Shown here: one piece after another, positions 33,342-45,908 of the stretch
Layout of the letters: every line of letters begins with the position of its first letter
Numbering within the stretch: position 1 is the stretch's first letter
Assembly (NCBI GenBank): GCA_022264855.1
Contig: JABYQU010000019.1
Span: forward strand, 372,001-436,000
Direction of reading: 5' to 3'
From: Lenzites betulinus
Lineage: Eukaryota; Basidiomycota; Agaricomycetes; Polyporales; Polyporaceae
Length of the DNA stretch: 64,000 nt
Notes under the pieces: model-generated
What the model was told of the DNA's origin: nothing
Databases searched by the model: none
Seen by the model: only the letters and a program-made list of their open reading frames with translations
Made by a program: the position numbers and the translations under genes

Positions 33342-36300
33342 ATGGATACTTTCGAAAACTTTCAATACGACTCTGCCTCCTCATATGGAGGCCTCAGCAT
33401 TGTAGACGACACCTCGTCGGTTTACACTGCGAATACCACCAGCCAGAGTAATGTGCCGGATCTAGAAAACCTGTCTATTACGGACGATCGCTCTTTCACC
33501 TCCTCGCCTAATGGACATGCGCACCGCGGTCACGGCAACACGCCCAGCAGGTCCTCAGTTGACGAGGATTTTGACGCGGTTTTGGACGACTTGAAGGACG
33601 AGGGACAAGTTGATTTGCCGCCGCACGCCTGCAGGTGAGTCAACCTGCGGTAGCGGCCTGCTTCCCCGCTAACAATAACACCTCACAGTTACTGCGGCAT
33701 CCATTCACCCGCGTCTGTAGTCAAGTGCCTCATCTGCTCCAAGTGGTTTTGCAATTCCAGAGGCAACACGTCCGCGTCCCACATCGTCAATCACCTCGTC
33801 CGCGCGAAGCACAAGGAGGTCATTCTCCATAGCGAGAGTCCCCTCGGGGAGACCATTCCGGAATGCTACAACTGCGGTAGCAAGAATGTTTTCATGCTCG
33901 GGTTCATTCCCGCCAAGAGCGACACGGTCGTGGTTCTTCTCTGTCGGTGAGTGCAGCTTTACGTATGTCCGTCACGCCAGTCGCTGACTATACCCAAGGC
34001 AACCGTGTGCAGCTGTCTCCAAAGACATATCGTGGAACCCGGCGCTCTGGGCGCCCCTCATCGACGACCGGTCGTTCCTGTCCTGGCTCGTAAAGCCTCC
34101 GAGTGAGCAGGAGCAGCTCAGGTCCCGCCAGATATCCTTCCAGCAGATCAACCGCCTCGAGGACTTGTGGCGCGAGAACGCAAACGCTACCCTTGACGAC
34201 CTTGAGAAGCCGGGGGTAGACGACGAGCCGCAGCCCGTTATCCTCCGCTACGAGGATGCTTACCAGTACCAGAACATCTTCGGGCCGCTCGTCAAGATCG
34301 AGGCTGACTACGACAAGCGTCTGAAGGAGTCGCAGACCCAGACGGACATCACCGTCCGCTGGGATCTGGGTCTCAACCAGAAGCGGGTCGCTTGGTTCTG
34401 CTTGCCTAAGCTCGAGAGCGGAGAAGTGCGCCTTGCGGTCGGGGACGAGCTCCGCTTGAAATATAACGGGACTCTGCACAAACCTTGGGAGGGCGACGGC
34501 CATGTGGTCAAGATTCCGAACAGTGAGTTGTGAATTAATACCATGTCGTGCTATGAGCTGACTATATGCGTCTTAGACGTCTCGGACGAGATCGGCCTGG
34601 AGTTGAGACGTTCGGAAGGCGTCCCTACGGAGGTCATGCACGGGTACACCGCCGACTTCGTGTGGAAGTCTACCAGCTTCGACCGGATGCAGTTGGCGAT
34701 GAAGACCTTCGCTGTGGACGAGAAGAGTGTCAGCGGGTATATCGTAAGCGTCCATCTGCCCGCCCACCATATGACAGACTGTTGATCATCGCGTCTGCAG
34801 TATCACAAGCTCCTCGCACACGAGCTGGAGCCGCAGGTTCTCCGAACCCAGATGCCCAAGCGGTTCTCTGCCCCCGGGCTACCCGAGCTTAACCATTCCC
34901 AGATGTTCGCCGTCAAGAGCGTGCTGCAGAAGCCCCTCAGCCTGATTCAGGGTCCGCCTGGAACGGGCAAAACGGTCACGTCCGCTTCTATCGTCTATCA
35001 TCTGGCGAAGATGAACCCGGGTCAGGTTCTCGTCTGCGCGCCGTCTAATGTGGCCGTCGACCAGCTGACGGAGAAGATCCATGCGACCGGGCTGAAGGTT
35101 GTGCGGCTGAGCGCCAAGTCTCGCGAGGCGTTGGACTCGTCGGTTTCTTTCTTGACTCTCCACCAGCAAGTCGCCAACAACACGACCCACGTCGAGCTGC
35201 AGAAGCTCATCCAGCTGAAGAATGAACAAGGAGAACTCAGCTCGAATGATGAGCGCAAGTACAAGACGCTCATCCGCCAGTGCGAGAAGGAAATTCTCGG
35301 CATGGCGGACGTGATCTGCTGCACATGCGTTGGTGCCGGCGACCCGCGCCTCAGCAAGCTGAAGTTTAGGACGGTGCTTATTGATGAGGCGACCCAAGCG
35401 GCAGAACCCGGTGCGTACATCTTCCTCATTGATCACTTGGTGGCTAACTGTGGGAAATAGAGTGCATGATTCCGCTCGTCCTCGGATGTAAGCAGGTGGT
35501 CCTGGTTGGAGACCATCAGGTTAGTGCATCGAGCACAAGGTCGCTGTGCCGTTACTGACATCTTGTGAATAGCAACTCGGGCCCGTCATCATGAACAAGA
35601 AGGCGGCCCGCGCAGGGCTGACCCAGTCTCTATTCGAGAGGCTGGTCGTCCTTGGCAACCGCCCCATCCGTCTACAAGTGCAGTACCGCATGCACCCGTG
35701 CCTGTCCGAGTTCCCATCCAATATGTTCTACGAAGGCACTCTCCAGAACGGCGTCACCGCCCCCGAGCGGCTCAGGAAGAATGTCGATTTCCCATGGCCC
35801 GTCCCGGACACGCCCATGTTTTTCTATCAGAATCTGGGCCAGGAGGAGATCTCATCGAGCGGGACGTCGTTCCTGAATAGGTGGGTGCAGTGTTCATTAT
35901 GCGTTACGTACATCCGCGCGGGCGGGTCTGACGTTCGGGATTAGGACCGAGGCGTCTAATGTGGAGAAGATCGTCACCAAGTTCTTCAAGTCTGGGGTGG
36001 TGCCTAGCCAGATCGGGGTCATTACCCCGTACGAGGGGCAGCGATCGTACATCGTGAACTACATGCAGTTCAACGGCTCCCTGAAGAAGGACCTGTACAA
36101 GGAGATCGAAGTCGCGAGCGTCGACGCGTTCCAGGGCCGGGAGAAGGACTATATCATCCTGAGCTGCGTGCGGAGCAACGAGCATCAAGGCATCGGCTTC
36201 CTGAACGACCCCAGGCGGCTGAATGTTGCGCTCACACGTGCGAAGTACGGCGTCGTGATTCTCGGGAACCCGAAGGTTCTCAGCAAGGTAAGATCCATTT

Positions 36301-37079
36301 GCGTTAAGTCCGGTGGTTGTCATAGGGGTCTAATTGACGTCTCAATAGCACCCGCTCTGGCACTATCTCCTGACGCACTACAAGGAGAAGAACTGCCTGG
36401 TCGAGGGCCCGCTCAGCAACCTGCAGCCCAGCATGATCCAGTTCAGCAAGCCGCGGCGCACGCTGGTCAAGGCCATGGACCAGTTCCGGCGCCATGAGAC
36501 CAGCGCGAGGGATTACCTCGGCACTGGCGGACTGATGAGCGAGGGTGCGTCCGAGGCATCCGAGTGCCGCTTCTTGACGTCAACTGACATTGAGTTCATA
36601 TAGGCCGGAGATCCGGGACTCCCAGCCGCTTCGATGCGAGTTTCTACCGCACCCACGATGCCCTGGGCTACATTCCTTCCGACGCCCAGTCCCTGCGCTC
36701 TCAGGCGACATACTCCTCCGGCCTTCCCATGTTTGCTGCCACCGGTCCGTTCGGCCCGGGGATGCAGCGCCAGAATGGCGCGAAACGGAGCACATATGGC
36801 AGCTACGCAAGCTCCATCATTTCGCAGGACGCTGGCCCAGCAGGCACGGACACCTCAAGCGTCGTTGGCAGTGCGGTCGGCGCATCCGATCGCCCTGGGG
36901 GCATGGCCTACTCCCAATCTGATAGATTGCAGCGCCGCTCCTCCTTCTCCTCGACCGCAGGCACCTCGGACATGGGCAGCCTCTCCCAGTACGACTACAA
37001 GTCGCAGGACGATGGCACCGATCTGGACGACATGAAGTCGCAGTACACCGGCACCCAAAGCGGCGTTACCGTCTTCTAG
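33342..37079 (+). CDS. UPF1: NMD RNA helicase Upf1
   Basis: Upf1 is the ATP-dependent SF1 helicase that recognises aberrant termination in nonsense-mediated mRNA decay. Ten exons give 1077 aa: 33342-33634, 33689-33946, 33999-34522, 34577-34743, 34801-35410, 35461-35519, 35573-35880, 35945-36287, 36349-36544, 36604-37079. The Cys/His-rich zinc domain ([44 protein letters not shown]) binds Upf2. Helicase motifs follow: Walker A GPPGTGKT, motif [44 protein letters not shown] and [11 protein letters not shown]. The C-terminal ~160 aa are disordered and contain several Ser/Thr-Gln pairs. The start [19 protein letters not shown] was chosen because the codons upstream look like leader sequence. Confidence 0.96.
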
Positions 37080-38028
37080 TCCCGCACGAGGGATGGTCGT
37101 CAGGCGAGCTGCCTTTGATGGTCTGCCTTCCCCGGGTTATCAGCCCCCGCGGCCGAGCGGCGTCCCCAGTGCTGCGCGCCGCCGCCTCGCATCTTGGATC
37201 TACCCCTGTGGTTGTCGCGCGTCTGTGGGCGCCGATTCGCCGCTGCGGCCATGCCGCGGTAGCGCGGGTGTCCTGTCGCCACCCGTCCATCTGGCCTCCG
37301 CGAGCTTCTCGGACGCTCGCAGGGGCCGCCCGCCCAGTGCCTCAGCCCGTTGGCCTGATGATGGGAGTGATTGATGCGGGGCAGCAGTTCGCCTTCGACC
37401 CTCCAACCTGTCGCGCCCGCCCGTCAAGACCGCTCCTTCTTGTGCCCTTCCGCATGCCTACCATGTTCGACCCAGACCCGCCGTGTCTCCCCACCCGCTC
37501 CGTAGTAGCGCACGTCCGCGTGCAGTGTATGCATCGGTGTACGTATGCCAGGATACATGACGACTCCATGCTGTGCAATATATGTGTGTATGATGTCTCT
37601 CGTACAATCGTCCGATCTGCGCGCGCCGGTTCTGGGGGAGAGGTGGTCCGATGCCAATGCTACAGTGGGGGAGGCGCATGTGTGCATGTGATGGCGGCAA
37701 GACTACAATGCGACATGTGTACGTGCTCGACGAGATCTGGGGTATATGATACAGTTTGTGCGCGCGCGCACCGCCGCGGGACGGCGGGCTCGGGGCGGCA
37801 ATAAATAGACAACAGCGACGACAGTGACAATAGCGACCAGAGCACCCTAACGCCGTAGGGCGGAATTCGATATAGTACAGTAAGTGGTAAATCGGGGGAC
37901 CGGGGTTCTGCGGACCGTCATAGATGGAGGGGGCGCGGGGACTGCTGCAATAGTGGGGATATGACACAGGGGAGACACAAAACGGGGCAGGGTGCGCGCA
38001 GGCATAGCCAAGCCTGCGCCGCTTGCGT
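37080..38028. other. Intergenic, convergent 3' ends
   Basis: This is the 3' flank of both UPF1 (plus) and the Zn2Cys6 gene (minus). No further gene is seen; TG-rich, AT-rich sequence near 37520-37830 is probably untranslated. Confidence 0.5.
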
Positions 38029-39777
38029 TCAGGCGTGTCCGCGGTGAGACGCGGAGGACTCGCTCGAGGTATCTTGGGCGCGCGAGCGGCCGGATGAGGA
38101 TGAGGAAGACGATGCGGAGACAGTCGGCGCACGGCTCGCCGCGCGCGCAGCGGGCTGTGCGCGGGACTGCACAGGCGATAGACGCGACGCGCCGCTCGCG
38201 GATGCGGCGGTAGACGACGCAGCGGGCGAGGGCGGCGGCGGCGGGTAAGCGGAGTGAGAGTGGGCATGGTGGGCATGATGGGCATGAAGCGGGGGCGGGG
38301 GCGGGGGTGCGGGCTCTACACCGGCACCCGCCGTCGCAAGTCGACGATGTGGATACGGAGGTGAGGGGATGCTGGAGCGAGCGCGGGGGCCGGGCCTGGC
38401 GGGGGCGACGGGCGCAGACGAGGGCCCGGCGGCGGCGTCGTCTGCGCGCTGTGATTTTTTGGCCCCGCGGGGGCGTGGTACGGCGTCGTGATCTCCGCGA
38501 GCGAGATCGAGGAGCGGCGCACGGACGGCGAGGTGCGCCTGCCCGGCGAGAGCGCGCGCGCGGGCGAGCGGGGCGACGCGGGCGGCGGGAGGTGCAGCGG
38601 GGTGCCCCCGATGGATCCGGGCCCGGGTGCGCTACGCGCGGACGCGCTAGCCGCTGTATGCGGGCGGTATGCTATTGTGGGGCTCCGCCCTGCGCCGGGC
38701 GGCGGGGGCGGGGGCGGATGGCGGTAGAATGGAGGCGGCTCGCCTCGGGTAGGCGAGCGCGGCGAGCCGGGTCGCGGGGGATATGGGCTGACGGAGGTCG
38801 CACCATACGCCTGGTACGGCATGATTGCGGTGCCATGCACCGGCTCTGCGGGGTGTCCTGAAGTCATGGGCATCGTTGCGGACACGCTGGCCCTCCGCGA
38901 TGTCGGCGCGGGGGGCGACATCGCGGGCAGGACGCGCATCACCACCGCTTCGAGCTCCTGCATCCGCGCCTTGAGCTCGTCGAACTCGCTCCTGGTGACG
39001 TACTTCTCCCTGGAAACGCGACCGCGCCGTCAGCGTACCGATGATTTCGGATGGGCTCATGGACTGACATGGGTTCAATTACGTGCCATTGACACTTGCC
39101 TTGGTCGCCCCGCCGCACGCAGGGCCCGCACGGGTTCTGTCTAACAGGCCAAGGCGATGTTTAATGAACCGAACGGGTTGGTCTGGGGGACGGAGATGAT
39201 CCCGCACCTATCGCATTTGATCTTGCGCCGCTTGCACTCTGCAGGCCCAATTGTGCGCGCATTTGAGACCGCGAGATGAATGATGATAAGAGGGCATGGC
39301 GGATCGATGCGTCAGCGCCGCGCGCGGATGGATGAGATAGACTGGGGTGCACCTGTGCAGCTGAGTGCCTGTCGGCGCCGCTTCTGCTTCTGCGGACTTT
39401 GGGCTGCCTCGACGTCAGAGTCCTCTGGGGCGCGGCGCACCCCTACGTCTGTCTGTAAGCGGGGCGCATCCAGAAGAACAGGGAGTGGCCGCACCAAGAG
39501 TACTGGTCGAGGCCAGAGGGTACGTTGCTCCTTGCGGCATGTAGCGCGGCGACGCACCGCGGGCCTGTCTGGAGGGCGGGGGCTGCATGGACGCGTGGGG
39601 CAGCCCGGGGTGCAGGTGGTGGATAGGAGGCAGCGTAGTCTGTGAACGGCTGGAGGGCTGGCTGGGACCAGCCGCGGCGGTGGGAGGGAGCGTGACACGG
39701 TCTGGGGAGGAGGGCATAGCAGAGCGCGTCGGGGCCGGACGGCCGGCAGGGGGGTGCGGCGACTTGTCCGGGTCCAT
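38029..39777 (-). CDS. Zn2Cys6 DNA-binding protein with zinc cluster split over three exons
   Basis: This is a predicted nuclear regulator. Exons deduced: 39777-39495, 39424-39353, 39238-39208 (31 bases), 39140-39069, then 39009 to the end. The joined zinc cluster reads SCTECKRRKIKCDRQNPC then GPCVRRGDQGKC, giving C-x2-C-x6-C-x5-C-x2-C-x8-C, a complete set of six cysteines. A short coiled coil (VTRSEFDELKARMQELEAVV) follows, typical of a dimerising basidiomycete family. No fungal-specific middle domain is seen. The remaining ~300 aa are Pro/Ser-rich. The last exon stays open to 38316, but coding-like sequence continues in another frame to the stop at 38029, so the 3' end needs one more intron or a base correction. 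The N-terminal start at 39777 is the first ATG in a Pro-rich frame. Confidence 0.7.
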
Positions 39778-42700
39778 TGGTGAGAGGGAAGAGTCCAGAG
39801 GACTGTGAGCCAACGCTCAAATAGGGCGTTCTGGCGGAGAGGGCGGAAGTGTCGTGGTCATAGAGACGTCTGAGGTACAACGCGTCTGGACATGCAGACA
39901 AGGATATTTGTATTGGCGCAGCCAATATAAGGAGGGCCTCGTGCGGGGAGAAAGACGGACTTGGCCGCAAGAGGCACTAAACGGGCGAGTATGTCAGGAG
40001 CAGACGGAGGACGATAAGATGATATGGACCCGCCTGCGCCTGTCCGCCGAAACCGCGTCCGAAACCGCAGAGGCCGCCTTCCGTAAAGCGACGGTCCTGG
40101 GTCAGTCCTGCGCATGCGCGGCGCCAATGATGCGGCAACGCTGGCACCGGTACACCTTGCCTGACAACCTTGCCCGTGCGCGTGATCCTGGTCTGACTGC
40201 AATCTCACTCGAGCGGCGCTGGCCCGGCGAATCCATCCCAGGGCCGAGCACTGCACGCTGCACGGGCGGCGACGGCGGGGCCATACGCGCGCACGGAGTC
40301 CGTCGCTGCCTCCGAGAGCCCACCCAGCTCCCCCGGGCCTCCTCGCCCCCCATCCGATCCCGGCGGACGGGCCCACGCCGCGGACAGCCATCATTCGCAG
40401 CCCCGAGTCGTCGGCCGTCACTTCGCGGACCCTAATTGCCACGGCGCCCCTGGCGGACCTGACGGCTGGATAAGGGCGATGCATTTGCATATTCGTTTGC
40501 GTTAGCGTTTGCTGTCGGAGTCGGGGACGAAATAATAAACTTTTGAGTGACCCACTCACGAGCGAGGTCCGCGTCTCCGTCGGTGGGTGAGAACGGCTGG
40601 CTGGTGCGCATGGGTCGGCACAGACCGAGGCGGCCAGCAGGAGGAGTCCGCGCTATCTCCGTAGGCTGATCGTGGACCATATCCGGCACTGCGGGCGAGA
40701 AAGCGGGTTCGCCGTCTGTTCCTGTGCAGGGCCGGGGCAGGTGCGCTCGGAAGAGGCGCGATGGGCATCAGCGCTGCGTGGGCGAGTGATCATGCTCGAC
40801 AAGGTTGACGGACCTACAACCGATGTGGAGGCAAATGATCAATCCGAGGAGTGGTTAGCGTCCCGTACGCGCATATCTCCGTGCCCAACGATCAGCGTTC
40901 TCGCCGAACTCTCGCGAACTCTATGGCTCGGGGGAGGGCGTGCATGTGTTTCCGGCGTGGGTCTCTGCGGCGAGTCTGCGCGCGCACCCACGCGCGCGAT
41001 GTGCATCGATCATCTCCGTCTCTCCGTCCGTGTCTGCGCCAGGCTCGCCGTTCAGATGAGCTCTGCATCTGAGCATCGGGCCGTGCGAGCCCCTGTCCGT
41101 GCCCTGTCCAGGCAGCTGCGGTCCGCGCGAGCGCCGCAGTCGGCAGGTCTGCTCCTCGGGCAAGTCGCTCGCCATTCGCATGCAGCGCTGACAGCAGCCT
41201 GCACGGCATTTACGCCGTCTGTCTCCATGATCCGGCGCGCGGAGCCCCTGCGCCAACGCAGCAGTCCGAAACGCGCCTTCGACTGCTCGACACGGTCGGC
41301 CGAGGACCGCGCCTGCGGCTTGCAAGCAGCGCGTCCCCCCGCATGTCAGCCCAATGAGTTTTCCTGGCAGCGGGGCCCACAGCGGCAGGTCCTGTCCCAC
41401 GGCGAGAAATATAGCCCCGTCGTGTGCGTTTCAGCTCGCCTTTTCCTCCCCTGTTGCGCTCAAATTGACAGCCGTTGGCAACCCGCCACAGCAGTCCATT
41501 CTCATCAGCCTCGGAAAATGCGCGAGTGCAGACGAAGCGAGCAACACAGGCGCCCGGTTGTGAGCCCGAGCCGCATTCGGACGCGGACTTGTCCTCCATC
41601 CACGCACATCCGCCCGCACAGTTTAATTACAGGTCTTGCCGAATACACCGCTCGCCCCAGTCCTCGTCTGACTGCGCGCCCGGACTCTTGCTGCACAGAA
41701 CACGCGATCAGCAGGGCCGAAATGCTACCGCCAGTGTCGCCGTCAGAGTCTTGACACGCCCTTACGAGGATGCGTGGCAACGACCGTCAGCCCTTGTGGC
41801 GGCCTTGCTATAATTGGGCAAGAGGCCCACAGACCCATATGGCGCGTGCCGCCGTATGTTGCCTGCGTCCCCCACAGCACCAACCTCCCTCGGCTTCCGT
41901 CCGCCAGTGGGAACGCCGCCTCCCCCGTGAGTTCTCAGTGCCTTGCGTCGAATGACAGCTTGCCTCCGTCTCATCTCGTCGATGCCCGGATAACCAGGCT
42001 GCGCATAGGTCATACCTCAGAGCTGCCGTCATCGAGCGCATCTCTCGCCTGCGATGGATCTTCTTCCCCCAGCGTCTGCGCGGAGTCCGCCAAAAGCATG
42101 TGTTGCGCTGAATTAATCAGTACCACAACACAAGGCACTCAGGGGAGCCCGCCGTCGCAGAAAAGCCGCGGAAAAGGGACGGTATCTGGCGGACGACTCT
42201 TTCCCCTTGTCGAACAGCTGCACAAGAGGTGTGCGACATTTGCGCCCTTCTCTTCTGCTCCGGCCTTGGCTGCCATCCGAGATTGAAAAGTGAGTTTGAT
42301 GAATCTGACAATACCCTTTTCCAATAGGCGTGAGACGACCATGTCCGCTTCTCCGGAATGAGGTCGATGGAGCGTACAAGACTCACGCGCATGCATATTA
42401 GCTTCCCTCGGCCTTTCGGTGAGCTGACATTATCCTCATGTCGGTGGCGTCACCGCGCATCCTCGCAGTGTTATAGTATGCTTACATTGCGCATATACAG
42501 CAGGGTGAACCCTGGACCGAGCCGGCATCTCCATAACGCACGTTCAACGGATGTAGATGGTTCGCCGGTTCATCGCCCCTGTCAAATTGCCTGGTGTGAC
42601 ACGCTGAGCACGCGTGAACACTCTTTGCGGACAAGCACCTTCCAAACGCCACCTGAGTGAGTGGCAGACGACTTTCCACACATCCCCGTTCCCCGTGCTC

Positions 42701-44519
42701 GACTGACGCATGGCAGCAGTGACGGGGGAGAAGAACTTCTACCGTTAATATCCACTCTGCCAAAGCGCCCTGCCTAGAGAGGCCCAACACGTTGCCGACG
42801 TTAGAGCGCACTTTAACTCCTGCTTCCATTCAATGCCGAGGTACCGAATTTCGCCTGGCCCCGCCTTGAGTGCCGCAAAGTCCGGTCGTGCTTACGCATC
42901 CTGGGACAGCCCCTGGGCGGTTGGGACCTCGAGCACTCAAACTGCCCTGCTCGGCGGCTCTCTGAACCTCGTTCTCGAGGTGCGCGCCCTATCGCGCTCA
43001 GGACGATAGGCCAAAAGGGCCGAAGGTACGTACGCAATACACTCGTAGTCCATTGCCGATTTACGTCCCTGTGCTGCCCGCCCGTGTTCGCACAGTCATT
43101 CCGCCTCGCGCCCTGGTGCTACTGGAAACCCGCGCAGCACTCCCGCACGTCCCGCAGTGCCTAGCGGCTGATTAAATCGGCCGTGACACCCAATATCGAT
43201 CCGTCCATCACAGGTCCTGAACGATGTCCCGGAGGGACGGGCAGGCCGCTTGAGACGTCAATATCGCGACACGGGCACCCCGTCACGGTCTCGTGCGCCT
43301 CGGCCCGCCGCGAGCGCTGTGAGGCGGTACGTCCCGATGTCGTTCCTAATCCGTCTTTCGCGCGGAGCCGCTAAATTCCCAGCTGCGCCCTTCGGAGTTG
43401 GTGCAACACTACACCGGGTGGGAGGCGCGGGCGGGGGGACGGAACGGCGCGCAGGGCGCATCCGACGTGCTCGGTGGGTGAAACGCGTCCACACGTCAGA
43501 GGCGACATGGGGAACTGACCACGGGTCTGCAGCCACCGCTAGCCGGCGTGCACACGAGCTGCCGAGCGTCCACGGCGTGTTTCGCTGCCCCGCAGATCAA
43601 CGGTGCGCGGGCTGCTTGCGTCTGCTGGACGCCGGCGCGTCTCGCGCGTTATCATGTGCGTGTGCACCCCGAGGTCAGGTCGGGTCGTGGTGCGGGAGCG
43701 TCTGCGGACGCCGCATTGTACAGTTTGATACGCCATGGTGTCGAGGCGGCATGCGACCCGCGCGAAATGTTTCGGGGGGGACACTCCCAGGACATAGCGC
43801 CCCTCCTCGGGCAGTCCTCGCCCGGGACGACGGGCCAGAGACTCGCTCGACCGCCGCCAGGGGCAGGTGCAGCCCGGGCGAAAGCTCCGCACCCGCGTCC
43901 CTGGCGAGCCCGGGGATAGAACTCTATCAGTGCTGCCGCGCGCGCACCAAATGTACATAGCTGCGCTCCCCGTCTGTACCCATCCAAGCGGGGGCACCGC
44001 TGCGTCGGCGGCTGCTAGCCTCGAGTCGCACACGCCCGTACTAGTGGCGCGGGAGGTGTGATGCGCACGGCTCAGGCCTGGCCCGAGTGCTGTCGGACGG
44101 TTGCCGTTGCACGACTACGAACCGCGCCGCTGTGGGCGCCCGCGCGACGCGGGCGCGGGCGTGCCCACGCTGGTGCGGGACAGAACAAGGGTCGTCCGAC
44201 TCTGCGACGCCCCGCGGGCAGCGCGTCAGGAGCTTTATCTCCGGGCGACGGCGGCAGGCCCGTGCCTTGTTTTCATATTGGCGACGTGCATCAGACGAAT
44301 ACCATACAGGGCGCAGGTGCGGGAGAAGTACGGGATATAGCCTGCAACGAGTCTCCCAGTCTCCTTGTTCAGCGGGCGCATACCGGGGAGCATGTATATA
44401 ATGGCGCGGACGCCTGGACGTTCTTAGGCACTCAAGGTCGTCGAGATGGCGTGCGCGAGAATGCTGCAGTCGGCGTGATCAACGTCGGCGGCGAAGAAGG
44501 ACGAGGCACCGGGAGACGC
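39778..44519. other. Gene-poor GC-rich stretch
   Basis: I find no supportable gene in these 4.7 kb. Frames of up to 360 codons exist, for example around 40672-41754. They show Arg/Ser/Pro-rich translations, overlap frames on the other strand and lack domains. No transposon protein or terminal repeat was recognised. TATA-like sequences occur (for example near 44394) but with no gene to serve. Confidence 0.5.
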
Positions 44520-45908
44520 TTACTTGTGCACCGTAAAGAGCGGGTGCAGTGAATTGAGCCAGCTGCGGACATTGCTTGCGAATTAGCCCCGATCGCTCTG
44601 CCTCTGCCATGTCAGAGAGCGCACTGACAAGTAGCTCGACACCGGGGCGCAGCCCGGAACTTGGGTCGTCGGCGATGGGGTGCCGTTTTGATACGCCTCG
44701 CAAAACCCTGTGCTGTTTACAAAGCCGAATGTCTGTGCGTCGTCCAGCAGCGTGTTGAAAATCGGGCGGGTGTCGAATACGACGACCTGATCGAGGTCGC
44801 GGTGCGTAGCCTGGAACTGACGGACGCGGGCTGCGAGCTGATTATTGTAGTCCGCCAGGGCGGAGGTAATTTTGGAGACCGCCTGCGCGCCTTGCACGAG
44901 GATAAGCGGCGCGCGGTTTGTCGGGGGAACCGTCAGGAAAAGGAAGGAGCGTGCCCCGTCCTGGTACAGGATCTCGACCTTGCCGCAGTGTCATCATCCA
45001 GGGCGGCCTCGCAGCTCGCTCGAAAGGGGGACGAACCTGGCTGAAGAGTCTATTCATCAGGATCCGGTGGAAGTCCGATTGTGACGTGATGTTCGGCTGG
45101 CATCGAACACGTCAGGGTCCGCTCGGACAATCGTGTAGCCCAAAGGCCGCCGATAGCTCGAGAAAGCGGGCATACCGAAGCGAACGAGTTTCCCTGTAAG
45201 CGCACAATAGTCAGGATGAGGGTTGCCCCGACTCCTTCATAAAACGCGGTGCTTACGACATCGTTAATGCCTATCCAGAAGGCGAACAGGCTGTTCGAGC
45301 TTGACCACTGCGCACCTACGGGTTTCGGGGCCAGGATGCTGTGGAACTGGGTTACCTGGTCGACTATCGACCTGCAAGAAGATGATGTCAGTGGTGACTA
45401 CTCCAGGCCGCCGGCATGTCTTCTGACGTACAACACCGTGGGCTCGAACGGCGCTACGAGGGCCGCATCGATCGTTGCGCCGCCCGAGGCGAGGTCGAAC
45501 ACCTGCGCGGTTCTCTCAGGATCGCGATCGCCGCGCGGGGAAAGCTACCGTACCTTCGTGTCGGTGACGTTATAAGTCCCGCCTGCGACGTGCTCAGCCC
45601 ATGGAGTCCGCAAGAGGGGTGAGAGACGCGGGAAAGACTAACCGAGGAACTGCACCCAATTTGGACCGTTGGAAGAAGTCTGGGGCAGGCGGAATGAACG
45701 ATCCGTGAGAACAGCGTTCGCACTCGATACGGGCTGCACCCACAAATCCCGGGACAGGGGAGTCGACACCGGCAGAGATGTTGAACCCGTCCGTCGTGTA
45801 TGAATCGCCGAACGTGAAGAGGAACTTCGTGGTCCCCCAGGTGAGCTTGGCGGAGACCGCGGAGGCTGTAGACAGCAGCGCGAGGGTCTTCTGGAACAGC
45901 ATTTTCAT
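44520..45908 (-). CDS. Secreted CE16/SGNH-type carbohydrate acetylesterase
   Basis: This is a predicted extracellular esterase that would remove acetyl groups from plant-cell-wall oligosaccharides. Nine exons give 295 aa: 45908-45744, 45679-45643, 45582-45554, 45502-45432, 45371-45257, 45193-45176 (18 bases), 45096-45037, 44978-44629, 44562-44520. The signal peptide is MKMLFQKTLALLSTASAVSA. The nucleophile block is FTFGDSYTTDGF, with Ser in GDS. The Gly block is DLASGGATID, the Asn block FWIGINDVGNS and the His block FWLNSLHP near the C-terminus. Three positions of the Ser-Gly-Asn-His set are evident, and the residue three before the final His is Asn. Potential N-glycosylation sites occur (NVT, NIT, NGT). 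The sequence ends soon after the His block, as is normal for the family. Confidence 0.85.

Noticed and set aside
40672..41754. 360-codon plus-strand frame in the gene-poor stretch
   Set aside because: No domain, overlapping minus-strand frames, biased composition and no splice-consistent continuation.
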